Origin: Helicobacter sp. 10-6591
GTDB lineage: Bacteria; Campylobacterota; Campylobacteria; Campylobacterales; Helicobacteraceae
Assembly: GCF_003288805.1 (NCBI RefSeq)
Contig: NZ_NHYK01000005.1
Span: 34,822 to 98,821, forward strand
DNA length: 64,000 nucleotides
Direction: 5' to 3'
Position numbers and translations under genes: made by a program. This document shows, one piece after another, positions 29,454 to 38,978 of the stretch. Position 1 is the first letter of the stretch. Each line of letters opens with the position of its first letter. The notes below the pieces were generated by a model. It saw only the letters and a list, made by a program, of their open reading frames with translations. It did no database searches and was not told the origin of the DNA.

Positions 29454-30058
29454 TATTTGAGTTTTATCAAATACCCATCATTTTGGGATTGCAAGAGATA
29501 GTCATATTTTCCATCAAGCTCTATGCTTACTCTATAAAAATTTTCATGCACACTTAAGGTGATATTTTTGAAATACTTTTTGTTTATCTTAAGACTTTCA
29601 TTCAAAGCCTTACTAATACCTTCGAAATCAAGCACTATACGATAAGGTGAAGGCAAAATAAAATGTCTTATATTGCTGAGTTTGGTTGCTACAAAAACCA
29701 TATTATCTTTGAAGTTAAACTCAAATCCACCCATGCTAAAACGGTTTTCTTGTGTATATTGCTTTTGTATAGCATCCTGTGCTAGCACAAGAGGGTAATG
29801 CCAATCGATACTTTGATCTAATTCTATTTCTTTGGTATTGAGACTACCATCTATATTTTGGTAAGTGATTCTAATTTTTTTAAGCACACGAGCAGTGCTT
29901 GGCAATTCAATATTGATATTTTGCAATATCGTGCTCGTGAGCTCTTGGTGTTGGTGTATGTTTTCTTTTGGGAACAAAATAGGCTCAAAAGGATTGCTTC
30001 TTGCAAGGAGTGTATTCACCACTAGAAGAAGCATACACCATTTTTTGAGAGCTTTCAA
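29453..30058 (-). CDS. AMIN domain-containing periplasmic protein (HP0156-like)
   Basis: A 201-residue protein with a hydrophobic N-terminal signal (about residues 5-20) and a beta-rich body ending in an AMIN-like domain (FKDNMVFVATKLSNIRHFILPSPYRIVLDFEG). AMIN domains bind peptidoglycan or localise envelope machinery. The exact role is unknown. The start appears to be a TTG at 30058, overlapping the upstream stop by four bases. Position between a divisome-like gene and aroK matches HP0156. Confidence 0.75.
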   Translation of the reverse strand: MKALKKWCMLLLVVNTLLARSNPFEPILFPKENIHQHQELTSTILQNINIELPSTARVLKKIRITYQNIDGSLNTKEIELDQSIDWHYPLVLAQDAIQKQYTQENRFSMGGFEFNFKDNMVFVATKLSNIRHFILPSPYRIVLDFEGISKALNESLKINKKYFKNITLSVHENFYRVSIELDGKYDYLLQSQNDGYLIKLK

Positions 30059-30336
30059 TCTGTGTCCTTTGTGATTTGCTGAGGTTCTAAACCCTTGAGC
30101 TCAAAAATATCTTTCTGAATCTTGGCATTTTGCTTCTGTGTTAAATCCACCTCTTTGATAAGTCTCTCTTGTTGTTTTTTAAGATCCAAAAGGCTTTGTA
30201 AAGAGATTTCTCCAAAACATAGCGAGATGCCATATACAAAAAGCACTATAACTATCACAAAGCTAATCAAAAAACGACGATTGACTTCAAAAAAACGTCT
30301 AAACCTCGAAGGCGTGTCAAAAAGTCTCTTATCCAT
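30055..30336 (-). CDS. FtsB/DivIC-like septum protein (HP0155-like)
   Basis: A 93-residue bitopic membrane protein: short basic cytoplasmic N terminus, one transmembrane helix (about residues 23-42), then a periplasmic coiled coil (SLLDLKKQQERLIKEVDLTQKQNAKI). This architecture matches the septum formation initiator family that bridges FtsQ and FtsL. The name is by architecture and context only. Confidence 0.7.
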   Translation of the reverse strand: MDKRLFDTPSRFRRFFEVNRRFLISFVIVIVLFVYGISLCFGEISLQSLLDLKKQQERLIKEVDLTQKQNAKIQKDIFELKGLEPQQITKDTD

Positions 30337-30368
30337 TGGTGAGACTCCTTACATAGGAACTTAAGAAT

Positions 30369-31646
30369 CTATTTTTTGAAAAGCTGTGTACCAAGATACT
30401 CACTATTTGAGATTTCAGTCTCAATCTCAAGGAGACGGTTGTATTTGGCTATGCGCTCGCTTCTTGCGGTTGATCCTGTTTTTATCTCGCCAGTATTAAG
30501 TGCTAGAGCAAAATCTGCAATAAAGCTATCCTCGCTCTCGCCACTTCGATGACTCATGATACATTTATAAGCATTGCGCTGTGCTAAGCGCACTGTTTGC
30601 ATAGTCTGTGTAACTGTGCCAATCTGATTGGGTTTTATAAGCACAGCATTTGCTGCATTTTGCTCAATACCTTGACAGAGAAACTTCTTGTTTGTTGCAA
30701 ATAAATCATCGCCTACAAGCTGAATCTGAGCGCCTAATTTCTGTGTGAGATACTTCCAGCCTTCCCAGTCATCCTCGCTTAAACCATCCTCAATAGAAAC
30801 AATAGGATATTTCTCAAGCATTTGAACATAATAATCCACAAGCTCGGTAGATGAGAGTTTGCGCCCTTCACCTGCAAGGTTATACATTCCTTTTTCATCC
30901 ACCAGCTCGCTACTTGCCACATCAAGTGCAAGTGCTATATCACTACCTGGCTTATAACCTGCCTTCTCAATAGCTTGCAAAATCACTTCTATAGGCTCGG
31001 TATTGTTTTTGAGATTTGGCGCAAACCCTCCCTCATCACCAATACTAGTAATATGGCCTTGTTCGCTTAGAATCTTTTTTAGATGATGATATACCTCCGT
31101 ACTAGCGCGTAATGCAGCAGCAAAGCTATCAAACCCAAGTGGCATAATCATATATTCTTGAAAATCTACAGTGTTATCCGCATGGCTTCCACCATTAATG
31201 ATATTAAGCATAGGCACAGGAAGCACAACAGCATTCGCTCCACCCAAATACCGATAAAGCGGGATATTCTGACTAAGTGCAGCAGCCCTAGCAATCGCCA
31301 TGGACACGGCTAAAGTTGCATTTGCGCCAAGCTTTGAGTAATTCTCTGTACCATCTAAATCTCTGAGTGTTAGATCAATCAATCCTTGATCAAAAGGACT
31401 AGCGCCAACTAATGCTTCGCTAATATGCAAATCAATATTTTCACATGCCTTCAGCACGCCCTTACCTAAAAAGCGATTTTTATCATTGTCACGCAATTCT
31501 AAGGCTTCCTTCTTGCCTGTGCTAGCACCACTTGGGACTATAGCACTTGCCCTCGTGCCATCGCTTAAAATAACATTTGCCTTGGTGGTTGGGTTTCCCC
31601 GTGAATCTAGAACTTCTTGCGCGAAAATCTTTGAAATATGTAGCAT
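30369..31646 (-). CDS. eno: Enolase
   Basis: Eno interconverts 2-phosphoglycerate and phosphoenolpyruvate. Seen: [26 protein letters not shown], the metal ligands around [13 protein letters not shown] and [10 protein letters not shown], and [17 protein letters not shown]. Length is 425 residues. It follows recA on the same strand. Confidence 0.97.
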   Translation of the reverse strand: MLHISKIFAQEVLDSRGNPTTKANVILSDGTRASAIVPSGASTGKKEALELRDNDKNRFLGKGVLKACENIDLHISEALVGASPFDQGLIDLTLRDLDGTENYSKLGANATLAVSMAIARAAALSQNIPLYRYLGGANAVVLPVPMLNIINGGSHADNTVDFQEYMIMPLGFDSFAAALRASTEVYHHLKKILSEQGHITSIGDEGGFAPNLKNNTEPIEVILQAIEKAGYKPGSDIALALDVASSELVDEKGMYNLAGEGRKLSSTELVDYYVQMLEKYPIVSIEDGLSEDDWEGWKYLTQKLGAQIQLVGDDLFATNKKFLCQGIEQNAANAVLIKPNQIGTVTQTMQTVRLAQRNAYKCIMSHRSGESEDSFIADFALALNTGEIKTGSTARSERIAKYNRLLEIETEISNSEYLGTQLFKK

Positions 31647-31676
31647 AATCTTGCTCCTTTGGAATCAAATTCTAAA

Positions 31677-31720
31677 ACTACAGAATCTAGATTCTTGTAT
31701 AAAAATCCAGATTCTGTAGT
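31677..31720 (-). terminator. Inverted repeat between recA and eno
   Basis: ACTACAGAATCT (31677-31688) and its complement (31709-31720) enclose a 20-base loop. Read on the minus strand the hairpin is followed by AGTTTTAGAATTT, so it could end recA transcripts before eno. The first arm and adjacent loop also form a second palindrome, AGAATCTAGATTCT, so an alternative fold exists. Confidence 0.45.
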
Positions 31721-31732
31721 TGGGCGATAGAA

Positions 31733-32773
31733 TCAATCTAACGCATCAGGCTCATCGGGTAATGGCAAGATCTCATCTTTGATTCCAATTTGTTCTTTGA
31801 TTTTATCAGTAATCTCTTGAGCAATCTTTTCGTTTTCGCGCAGGAATAGCTTTGCGTTTTCTCGACCCTGCCCTAGTTTCATATCCCCATAACTAAGCCA
31901 TGCACCACTTTTATCGATAATATCCAGCTTGATTCCATAATCAATAACCTCACCTTCTTTGCTTATGCCTTCTCCAAACATGATATCAAATTCTGCTTCT
32001 CTAAAAGGCGGAGCGACTTTGTTTTTTACAACTTTCGCTTTAGCGCGATTGCCAATGTTTTGGTCATTTTGCTTCAATGTAGCGATACGACGAATGTCAA
32101 TACGCACACTTGCATAGAATTTTAAGGCATTTCCACCTGTGGTAGTCTCTGGACTTCCATAACCCATAGTGCCTATTTTCATACGAATCTGGTTGATAAA
32201 AATCAAAGTTGTATTCATTCTATGCAAAACCCCTGTAATCTTACGCAATGCATGACTCATAAGTCGTGCTTGTAAGCCTACATGCTGATCACCCATATCA
32301 CCTTCAATCTCGGCCTTTGGCGTAAGAGCTGCCACAGAATCTATCACCACCAAATCCACAGCTCCACTTCTTGTAAGCGTTTCTAGAATCTCAAGTGCTT
32401 GCTCACCATTATCTGGTTGGGACACAAGCAGATTCTCAGTATCCACACCCAATCTTTTTGCATAATATACATCAAGCGCATGCTCAGCATCAATAAACGC
32501 GGCAATACCGCCGTTTCTCTGGCATTCAGCCACAATCTGCAAAGAAAGTGTGGTCTTACCGCTAGATTCTGGTCCATAGATCTCAATAATTCTGCCCTTA
32601 GGTACGCCGCCAATACCTAACGCCATATCAAGTCCAAGAGAACCTGTAGAGATTGCATCGATTTTTTCTACCTGCTTATCACCAAGTCGCACCAAAGCAC
32701 CCTTCCCGAAACTCTTATCAATTTGCTTTAATGCTAATTCAATGGCCTTTTGCCGTTTCTCATCTATTGGCAT
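31733..32773 (-). CDS. recA: Recombinase RecA
   Basis: RecA forms ATP-dependent filaments for homologous recombination and natural transformation. Walker A is [17 protein letters not shown]-like [32 protein letters not shown] and [15 protein letters not shown] (L1 region) confirm it. Length is 346 residues. No LexA-type box was seen in the upstream gap. Confidence 0.97.
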   Translation of the reverse strand: MPIDEKRQKAIELALKQIDKSFGKGALVRLGDKQVEKIDAISTGSLGLDMALGIGGVPKGRIIEIYGPESSGKTTLSLQIVAECQRNGGIAAFIDAEHALDVYYAKRLGVDTENLLVSQPDNGEQALEILETLTRSGAVDLVVIDSVAALTPKAEIEGDMGDQHVGLQARLMSHALRKITGVLHRMNTTLIFINQIRMKIGTMGYGSPETTTGGNALKFYASVRIDIRRIATLKQNDQNIGNRAKAKVVKNKVAPPFREAEFDIMFGEGISKEGEVIDYGIKLDIIDKSGAWLSYGDMKLGQGRENAKLFLRENEKIAQEITDKIKEQIGIKDEILPLPDEPDALD

Positions 32774-32919
32774 TACATTCCTTTGCTTCCGTAGTTTTCC
32801 TAACTCACTAGTGGGTAGATTTTATCTATAAGTTTTTAAAATTAACATAAAAACTTTTTGATTGATTTTGGATTCTAAAATCGCTAAGATTCTAGGACTT
32901 TGTGATGATAGGAGGGGTT

Positions 32920-33930
32920 TTGAGGGTCGCAGAGGTTGTAAGCATTACTAATGGCACTCTTTTAAATACCCCAAGCATTACTGCATTCGCTGGAATAACA
33001 CTTGAGCTAGACTCGCTAAAACATGGCTGGCTTTTTATCGCAAGAAATCACGCAGACATAGAATCTGCCTTGGCAAAAGGTGCTTATGGCGTGATCTCTA
33101 AATCTCCTGTAGAGATAAAAGAATCAGAAATTGCTTACATAGAAGTCAGAGATATTGAAGATGCTATAGCAAGACTTATCCGCTATAAGATTCTCTTTTT
33201 TAGCACCAGTGTGATTGCATTAAATCTTGCCCAATTGCTTATCGCCAAAGAAATTATCACTGATGCAAGTATTTTTGTTGGGGATTGCAAAAACACTCTT
33301 TTGGAATCTTTTAACCAAGAAATCCGCGTGATTTTTACAAACTCAGATGAGATTTTAACCCTCAGCTTCCACTCACTTCAAGCACTCAAACCTTTAGATA
33401 TGCCCTTTAGCCTGATTACCTATACGCTTTTTGATATGAGACTTTCTTACAATAGCAGAGCATACTTCTTGCATTTGCCTTATTTTTTTATCAATGATTT
33501 GAGCTCGCTAGTATGTATATGTGAGCAAGAACATGTCTTGTTTGATTTTACGCGATTTCACAGAATCCAGCTGCTCAGACCCATATTTATCGATGAATTT
33601 TCGCATATTTGTGAATATGGCCAAAGTCAGCAAGTGCTTATTACACAACAAGATTGTGTATTGTTTGCAAGTTTTGTACGCTATTTTTTGGAATACGCTA
33701 AGTGGGGCAAGCTTGTTTGTATGCTGCCAAAATCCCATAAGCTTGAGACATTAGATAGCATCAAAGATTTAGAAATACTTTTCTATGAGCAAACAAATGA
33801 TATTTTGGACTGTGTCATGGAGACAAACTTCAATTTCATGCTTATCTTTGGTATCGATGATTCTAGGCTGTATACGCTTTTGCAAAATCATGGGGCAAAA
33901 AATCAGCCAAGTTTGTTTGATAATTTGTAA
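32920..33930 (+). CDS. MurF-like N-terminal-domain protein without ATPase motif
   Basis: The first 80 residues (VAEVVSITNGTLLNTP, then LKHGWLFIARNHADIESALAKGAYGVI) match the substrate-binding domain of MurE/MurF ligases. The expected GxxGKT loop is missing, and the rest of about 330 residues has no recognisable ligase centre. It is probably a pseudoenzyme or binding protein. GTG 32902 and ATG 32905 are in frame upstream, but AGGAGGGG at 32910-32917 favours TTG 32920. It is divergent from recA, a place where H. pylori has HP0152. Function unknown. Confidence 0.6.
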   Translation: MRVAEVVSITNGTLLNTPSITAFAGITLELDSLKHGWLFIARNHADIESALAKGAYGVISKSPVEIKESEIAYIEVRDIEDAIARLIRYKILFFSTSVIALNLAQLLIAKEIITDASIFVGDCKNTLLESFNQEIRVIFTNSDEILTLSFHSLQALKPLDMPFSLITYTLFDMRLSYNSRAYFLHLPYFFINDLSSLVCICEQEHVLFDFTRFHRIQLLRPIFIDEFSHICEYGQSQQVLITQQDCVLFASFVRYFLEYAKWGKLVCMLPKSHKLETLDSIKDLEILFYEQTNDILDCVMETNFNFMLIFGIDDSRLYTLLQNHGAKNQPSLFDNL

Positions 33931-33935
33931 AAATC

Positions 33936-34874
33936 ATGAATAGAACCCAAGCAAGAGAATATATCCACAAGCTTTGTTTAGAGTTTGAAAGGAAAAATAC
34001 AAAACTCAACGCAAAGTTCCTCCAAGCACTTAACCTACTAGATTCTCTCAAAACCCATTTTGTTTTAGAATCTTCTCATCAAGGCATTAACTTGCAGCCA
34101 CAAAAAAGCCTAAGTACTTATGAACAGGATGCAATTTTCCAGGCTGCAAGCGCACTCAAACCTTGGCGTAAAGGCCCTTTTACAATCGCGGATTTAAAGA
34201 TAGATTCCGAATGGCAGAGCTTTATAAAGTTCCATCTCATTGCGCCATATCTAAATCTACAAGACAAAGAAGTGTTAGATGTAGGCTGCAACAATGGTTA
34301 TTATCTTTTTGAGATGTTACAATTTGCGCCAAAAAGCCTGTATGGATTTGATCCTAGCGCTCTCTATAGGGCGCAGTTCCGCTTTATTGATTTTTTTGCA
34401 CGCTCAAATATCAATTTTTATCCGCTAGGAATCGAGCATTTGAAGGAATTTTGTTTGGGTTTTGGAAAATATTTTGATTGCGTGTTTTTGCTGGGTGTAC
34501 TCTATCACAGAAGCGATCCAATAGTAAGTCTTAAAAATCTCAATTTTGCATTAAAATCCGGTGGTGAAGCATTTATAGACAGTCTTGTGATCGAATCTGA
34601 TGAGGATATTTGTCTTTGTCCGAAAAAATCCTATGCCAAAATGTCAAATGTCTATTTTATCCCAAGCATAAGCACTTTGCAGGGATGGTGTGATCGGGCA
34701 GGATTCAAAGAATTTGAGCTTTTAGCACTCAAAAAGACAGATACCAATGAGCAGCGTAAAAGCAAATGGATTGATACTTTGAGTTTAGAAGACTTCTTGC
34801 ATGCTAATACAGATACAACAATTGAGGGTTATCCTCCACCATTACGGGGGTATTTTAGGATAAAAAAAATATAA
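33936..34874 (+). CDS. cmoB: tRNA U34 carboxymethyltransferase CmoB
   Basis: CmoB transfers a carboxymethyl group from carboxy-S-adenosylmethionine to 5-hydroxyuridine at the tRNA wobble position. Family features: LKPWRKGPFTIADLKIDSEW, the cofactor loop VLDVGCNNGYYLFEM, and LLGVLYHRSDPIVSL. The 312-residue length is typical. The CmoA partner is not in this window. The next gene is a hotdog protein, the order HP0419-HP0420. Confidence 0.9.
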   Translation: MNRTQAREYIHKLCLEFERKNTKLNAKFLQALNLLDSLKTHFVLESSHQGINLQPQKSLSTYEQDAIFQAASALKPWRKGPFTIADLKIDSEWQSFIKFHLIAPYLNLQDKEVLDVGCNNGYYLFEMLQFAPKSLYGFDPSALYRAQFRFIDFFARSNINFYPLGIEHLKEFCLGFGKYFDCVFLLGVLYHRSDPIVSLKNLNFALKSGGEAFIDSLVIESDEDICLCPKKSYAKMSNVYFIPSISTLQGWCDRAGFKEFELLALKKTDTNEQRKSKWIDTLSLEDFLHANTDTTIEGYPPPLRGYFRIKKI

Positions 34875-34883
34875 GGAGGATTT

Positions 34884-35321
34884 ATGGATTCCCAACAAGA
34901 ACAGATACAAAATGATGGGCTCAATATCTGCACGAGTTTGGATTCTTGTGGTAGTGTGCTAGAAAACTCTAAGAACAAGGCAAGTGTATCTTTCGTGCCT
35001 AATGAGAGCATGGTATCGGATATTGATGAGCACAGTAAGCTTATCCACGCAGGCTATATCTTTAATGCCGCAAGCTTTGCTGCGATGGTAGCAGTCAATA
35101 AAAAACATAGCATAATGATCGCTGCTGATGTGAAATTTCTCTCCCCCATACAACTTGGACATGAAATATTCTTCAAAGCACATGCATTGCAGCAGAACAC
35201 AAAAAAATGTGAAGTAAAAGTCGAGGGGTTTTTGCTTGATATCAAGATTTTTGATTCCATCTTTCATATAGCGGTGTTTGATAAAGCACCTTTCAGCATA
35301 GCACTTGAAAAGGTCAAATAA
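34884..35321 (+). CDS. Hotdog-fold thioesterase-like protein (HP0420-like)
   Basis: The 145-residue protein has a hotdog pattern: LIHAGYIFNAASFAAMVAVNK (central helix) followed by the strand pair ADVKFLSPIQLGHEIFFKA. The first 45 residues look unstructured. Homologues in Helicobacter are annotated as acyl-CoA thioesterases. The substrate is unknown. Translation probably starts at ATG 34884, with AAGGAGG close upstream. Confidence 0.7.
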   Translation: MDSQQEQIQNDGLNICTSLDSCGSVLENSKNKASVSFVPNESMVSDIDEHSKLIHAGYIFNAASFAAMVAVNKKHSIMIAADVKFLSPIQLGHEIFFKAHALQQNTKKCEVKVEGFLLDIKIFDSIFHIAVFDKAPFSIALEKVK

Positions 35322-35326
35322 AAAGC

Positions 35327-36169
35327 CTATAAAAAATCTTGCAATTTATTTGCATGCGCCATAAATGATTCTAATCCATCCCAATCCTCCTGCTCTATAA
35401 GCTTACGAGCTAGGGTTAGCTCATTTTCAAAAGACGCAAGAGAATCTAAGACATTGTCTTTGTTTTGCTTAAAAATATCACGCCACATCTTTGGAGAGCT
35501 TTTTGAAAGTCTGCTCATAGACAAGAAACCTCCACCCACGAGGGCTAAAATCATCTGTGGATCTTCCTGCTTTAAGACTGCATTTGCTAGGGCATAGCTG
35601 ATAACATGGGGCATATGACTTATAAGCGCGATATGCTTGTCGTGCTCTTGTGCACTCATTTTTATAATTTTCATACCGATACCAAGAAAAATGTCGCGTG
35701 CGACTTGCACTTGGTATGCTCCACTATCTTGCAGGTCTGAAAGAATGACAATTTTGTCTTTAAATAAATCTCTTAGTGCGGCTTTTGGACCATAAAATTC
35801 GGTGCCACTCATCGGATGGGCAGCAATGAAATTCTTGCGCAGATGCAAAGGTACGGAATCTAGAATTTTTTGCTTCGTACCACCCAGGTCAATAATCGTG
35901 GTTTCTGGCTTTAAGCATTTGATTTGTTGCAAAACTTCAATGATTCCTTCGACTGGAACTGCCAAGAAAATCACATCGGTCCGATTAAAAATATCCTCCA
36001 GCTCCACACATTCATCAACCAATCCAAGAGAAACAGCTAAGCTTGAATGCAAAGGGCTAATATCATATCCTACGATAGACTTAAAGCATTTAAGCTCTTT
36101 TAGTGCCAGTCCTATAGATCCACCAATAAGTCCAAGTCCAACGATTCCTATATGTTTGGGTTGTTGCAT
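35327..36169 (-). CDS. tyrA: Prephenate dehydrogenase
   Basis: TyrA oxidises prephenate to 4-hydroxyphenylpyruvate for tyrosine. The dinucleotide-binding GIVGLGLIGGSIGLALK opens the protein. FIAAHPMSGTEFYGP contains the catalytic His region. Length is 280 residues, with no fused chorismate mutase or ACT domain. It lies nine bases downstream of rsmE on the minus strand. Confidence 0.93.
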   Translation of the reverse strand: MQQPKHIGIVGLGLIGGSIGLALKELKCFKSIVGYDISPLHSSLAVSLGLVDECVELEDIFNRTDVIFLAVPVEGIIEVLQQIKCLKPETTIIDLGGTKQKILDSVPLHLRKNFIAAHPMSGTEFYGPKAALRDLFKDKIVILSDLQDSGAYQVQVARDIFLGIGMKIIKMSAQEHDKHIALISHMPHVISYALANAVLKQEDPQMILALVGGGFLSMSRLSKSSPKMWRDIFKQNKDNVLDSLASFENELTLARKLIEQEDWDGLESFMAHANKLQDFL

Positions 36170-36178
36170 TTTTGTCCT

Positions 36179-36907
36179 TCAAAAATGGGATTTGAGAGAT
36201 TGGGAATAGATTTGCAGAGCACTAGCAGCAAAAATACAAGCACTTGAGCTTTGTAAAATGAAGCTATTTGGAATCCGTATATCTGGGATTTTATATTTTT
36301 CTAAGGTTTTTCGCTCATTTGTGCTAAATCCACCTTCTGGCCCTACGACAATCACAGGCAATATCCCATTGTTTGTGTATTTTTCAAAACCCTGCGAAAT
36401 TGGCAAAGATTCTTTACGTAAATCAAATGCGCAGAGATTGCGGTATTTCTCACACACAGATTCTAAATCCACTGCAATCTCAAATTCTAATAATGTACTC
36501 CTTCCACATTGTTCACAAGAATGAATCAGAATATTTTTTAGACGTTCAAGATTGAGTGTGGTATTTCTCTGTGAAAAATCCGCATAAAAAAAGCTGAGCT
36601 TACTTACATTGAGTTCATTAAGTGTAGGCAAAGCCTTGCTGATTGCATTTGAATCTACAATAGCCCAGATGATATGGATATAAGGTTGTGTGTGGCATTG
36701 GGAAGTAATGGTGTTTATTAGAGTAAGAGATGCGCTGTTGCGCGAGATTTCTGAAACACTATATTCATAAAGCTTAGTATCTTTAAGGTTTGAGAGCAAA
36801 AGACTTTGCTCTTTTTTATGACGGCGAGATTTGAAGATATGCCTGTAAGAATCTCCGCTAAGTTCTAGGTAAGGATTCCCAGAATCTTTGTGGTACAAAA
36901 AGCGCAT
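36179..36907 (-). CDS. rsmE: 16S rRNA (uracil-1498-N3)-methyltransferase
   Basis: SPOUT-class methyltransferase for U1498 of 16S rRNA. The C-terminal knot signature VIVVGPEGGFSTNERKTLE is clear, and MRFLYHKDSG is the usual beginning. The open frame runs further upstream, but the ATG at 36907 overlaps the stop of the preceding gene (TAATG) and gives a normal 242-residue protein. Confidence 0.9.
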   Translation of the reverse strand: MRFLYHKDSGNPYLELSGDSYRHIFKSRRHKKEQSLLLSNLKDTKLYEYSVSEISRNSASLTLINTITSQCHTQPYIHIIWAIVDSNAISKALPTLNELNVSKLSFFYADFSQRNTTLNLERLKNILIHSCEQCGRSTLLEFEIAVDLESVCEKYRNLCAFDLRKESLPISQGFEKYTNNGILPVIVVGPEGGFSTNERKTLEKYKIPDIRIPNSFILQSSSACIFAASALQIYSQSLKSHF

Positions 36908-37320
36908 TAGCGCATACTCACAACGAGACAAAAAAGAATTGCTTGGGTGAAATACACAATTTTGCAAAAATTGACATAGCTTTTCATGGCTTCTAAATCT
37001 GTGCGTTTGGCAACCTTGAGTTTTCTTATACGCAAAATCTCTGTAATGAGTATATAGACACAAAGTCCTATCATTGATACAACAGAAAAGCTAAAACTCT
37101 CAAAATTAAAAAAAAGAATATTCAATCCGCTAAGGATTGCCACAGCTACGAGAAAGAAAACTAATGGCATACAAAACCAAATTTTTTTGTTGAGGCTTAC
37201 AAGGTTTTTATGAAAGTAAAGATTCCAAAGATTACACACAATGGGCACAATGAAAAGAAATGCAAAAAATTTATGATAGAACACAAGATCATTCAAAGAT
37301 TGCGATACTGCCTCACTCAT
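36907..37320 (-). CDS. Four-helix integral membrane protein (HP0375-like)
   Basis: A 137-residue protein with hydrophobic segments around residues 15-35, 48-65, 70-90 and 118-135. The frame is open to 37398, but MSEAVSQSLNDLV at 37320 is the better start, because the longer form would run into the divergent hemH start. I recognise no domain. It sits between hemH (divergent) and rsmE, as HP0375 does. Confidence 0.65.
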   Translation of the reverse strand: MSEAVSQSLNDLVFYHKFFAFLFIVPIVCNLWNLYFHKNLVSLNKKIWFCMPLVFFLVAVAILSGLNILFFNFESFSFSVVSMIGLCVYILITEILRIRKLKVAKRTDLEAMKSYVNFCKIVYFTQAILFCLVVSMR

Positions 37321-37391
37321 AGTATCCCTTAGGATTAACTTTAGGCAAATATTATTGCAGATCTTTTTTAACAACTCTAAAGGCAGGATAG

Positions 37392-38354
37392 ATGTCAAAA
37401 CAAGCCGTAGTGCTTTTTAATATGGGTGCTCCAAATAGTCTGTATGAAGTGAAAAGTTTTTTAAAGCAGCTTTTCAACGATCCACATATTTTAAATATCC
37501 GCAACAATTTTTTACGCAAGATACTCGCAAATTTCATAGCCAATAAACGTCTAGAAGACGCAAAAAAAAACTACCAAGCTATCGGAGGAGGCTCCCCACT
37601 CATAAAACACACGCTCGATCTTATTAATACCCTGAATGCCTTAGATTCTACGCGTTTTTATACTTACTGCATGCGTTATACTCCGCCATTTGCCAAAGAT
37701 GTGCTTGCGGATTTACAAAATCAAAACATTGACTCTCTTGTATTCTTTAGTATGTATCCACAATACTCCACCACCACGACAAAATCTTCTCTTGTATCAA
37801 TCCAACAAGCTTTATTGGAGCTAAACTTCACACCAAAGATTCGAGTGATTGAGCGGTATTTCTCACACTATGGCTACAATAAACTCATTGTCTTATGCAT
37901 TAAAGAAGCACTCCAAAATAACAATACACAAGATTACACTTTAGTATTTTCCTCCCATGCCCTACCACAAAGCTATATCCAAAGGGGTGATACCTACCAA
38001 CAAGAATGTGAGCAGAATATTTCTTTGCTCAAAGAGATTTTGCAAACAGAGCAGCTGGATTTCAAGCAGATTTTGTATTCTTACCAATCAAAGATTGGTC
38101 CAATAAAATGGATTGGACCATCGACACAAGAAGTGATTGCATCTTTAAAGAATCAAAAAGTACTTGTGTTTCCACTTTCATTTACGATTGATAATTCTGA
38201 GACAGACTATGAACTAGCAATTGAATGCAAGAAAATTGCACAAGAAGCCAATTTGCAAGATTACCGTGTGATCAAATGCTTTAATAGCAGAAAGGAATTT
38301 GCAAATCTCATTATTAGTATGGTGAAAGAACTAAATGTTTGTAAGGAGCAATGA
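37392..38354 (+). CDS. hemH: Ferrochelatase
   Basis: HemH inserts Fe2+ into protoporphyrin IX. AVVLFNMGAPNS, the IGGGSPLI loop, FFSMYPQYSTTTTKSS and VFSSHALPQSYIQRGDTY (metal-binding His) match the family. Length is 320 residues. The stop overlaps the next start (ATGA). Together with the downstream cytochrome c genes this links haem synthesis to cytochrome maturation. Confidence 0.95.
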   Translation: MSKQAVVLFNMGAPNSLYEVKSFLKQLFNDPHILNIRNNFLRKILANFIANKRLEDAKKNYQAIGGGSPLIKHTLDLINTLNALDSTRFYTYCMRYTPPFAKDVLADLQNQNIDSLVFFSMYPQYSTTTTKSSLVSIQQALLELNFTPKIRVIERYFSHYGYNKLIVLCIKEALQNNNTQDYTLVFSSHALPQSYIQRGDTYQQECEQNISLLKEILQTEQLDFKQILYSYQSKIGPIKWIGPSTQEVIASLKNQKVLVFPLSFTIDNSETDYELAIECKKIAQEANLQDYRVIKCFNSRKEFANLIISMVKELNVCKEQ

Positions 38355-38965
38355 TGGATAGATTCTCTAAGAGAATAACAACAATCATATTTTTTGTATT
38401 TTATTTTTTAGCATTCTATGGCTGCGAAGATTCTCATAAAGTCGAGCTATCTAGCGGTAAAGAGATTGGTTTAGAGCAAATCAAAGAAATGGAATCTCTG
38501 GACAAAATAAGCTATGTAGGATTAGAAAATGTATTTTCAGACACAAAGATCATCTCACCAAATGGCAAGCCCTTACTCTTAATTTTTGCCAAAAACAACT
38601 GCATCTATTGTGACAAATTCAAAGACAATCTCAAAGCGGATCCCACAACCCAAGCATTCCTTGCTGAGAATTTCTCAAGCTATTACATAAATACTGATTA
38701 CAAAAAAACTCATGAAATCAGATTTGGCGAGAAAAGCTTCTTTTTACAAACTCTTCAGCTTGCAAAGCATTACTCCATCAATCCAACACCAACATTTGTT
38801 TTTTCAGATTCGCTGGGCAATGCCTTTTTCTCTTATCCTGGCTATCTGAAACCAAAACAATTCTACGCTGTACTAGAACGTCTCAAAGATGTAAAAGTCA
38901 TTACACAAGATGGAATAAAAGCTCTCTCAAGCGAACTCCTTGCTCTTATAGAAGCGACACGATAG
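38351..38965 (+). CDS. Thioredoxin-like lipoprotein (HP0377-like cytochrome c maturation thiol protein)
   Basis: The 204-residue protein starts with a hydrophobic signal ending in a lipobox-like AFYGC, so it is probably a periplasm-facing lipoprotein. The redox motif is CIYC in FAKNNCIYCDKFK, and the cis-Pro comes later in INPTPTFVF. The gene lies between hemH and ccsBA, which indicates that it reduces apocytochrome c thiols or otherwise serves system II maturation. Confidence 0.8.
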   Translation: MMDRFSKRITTIIFFVFYFLAFYGCEDSHKVELSSGKEIGLEQIKEMESLDKISYVGLENVFSDTKIISPNGKPLLLIFAKNNCIYCDKFKDNLKADPTTQAFLAENFSSYYINTDYKKTHEIRFGEKSFFLQTLQLAKHYSINPTPTFVFSDSLGNAFFSYPGYLKPKQFYAVLERLKDVKVITQDGIKALSSELLALIEATR

Positions 38966-38978
38966 CTAGGAGAGAGAT

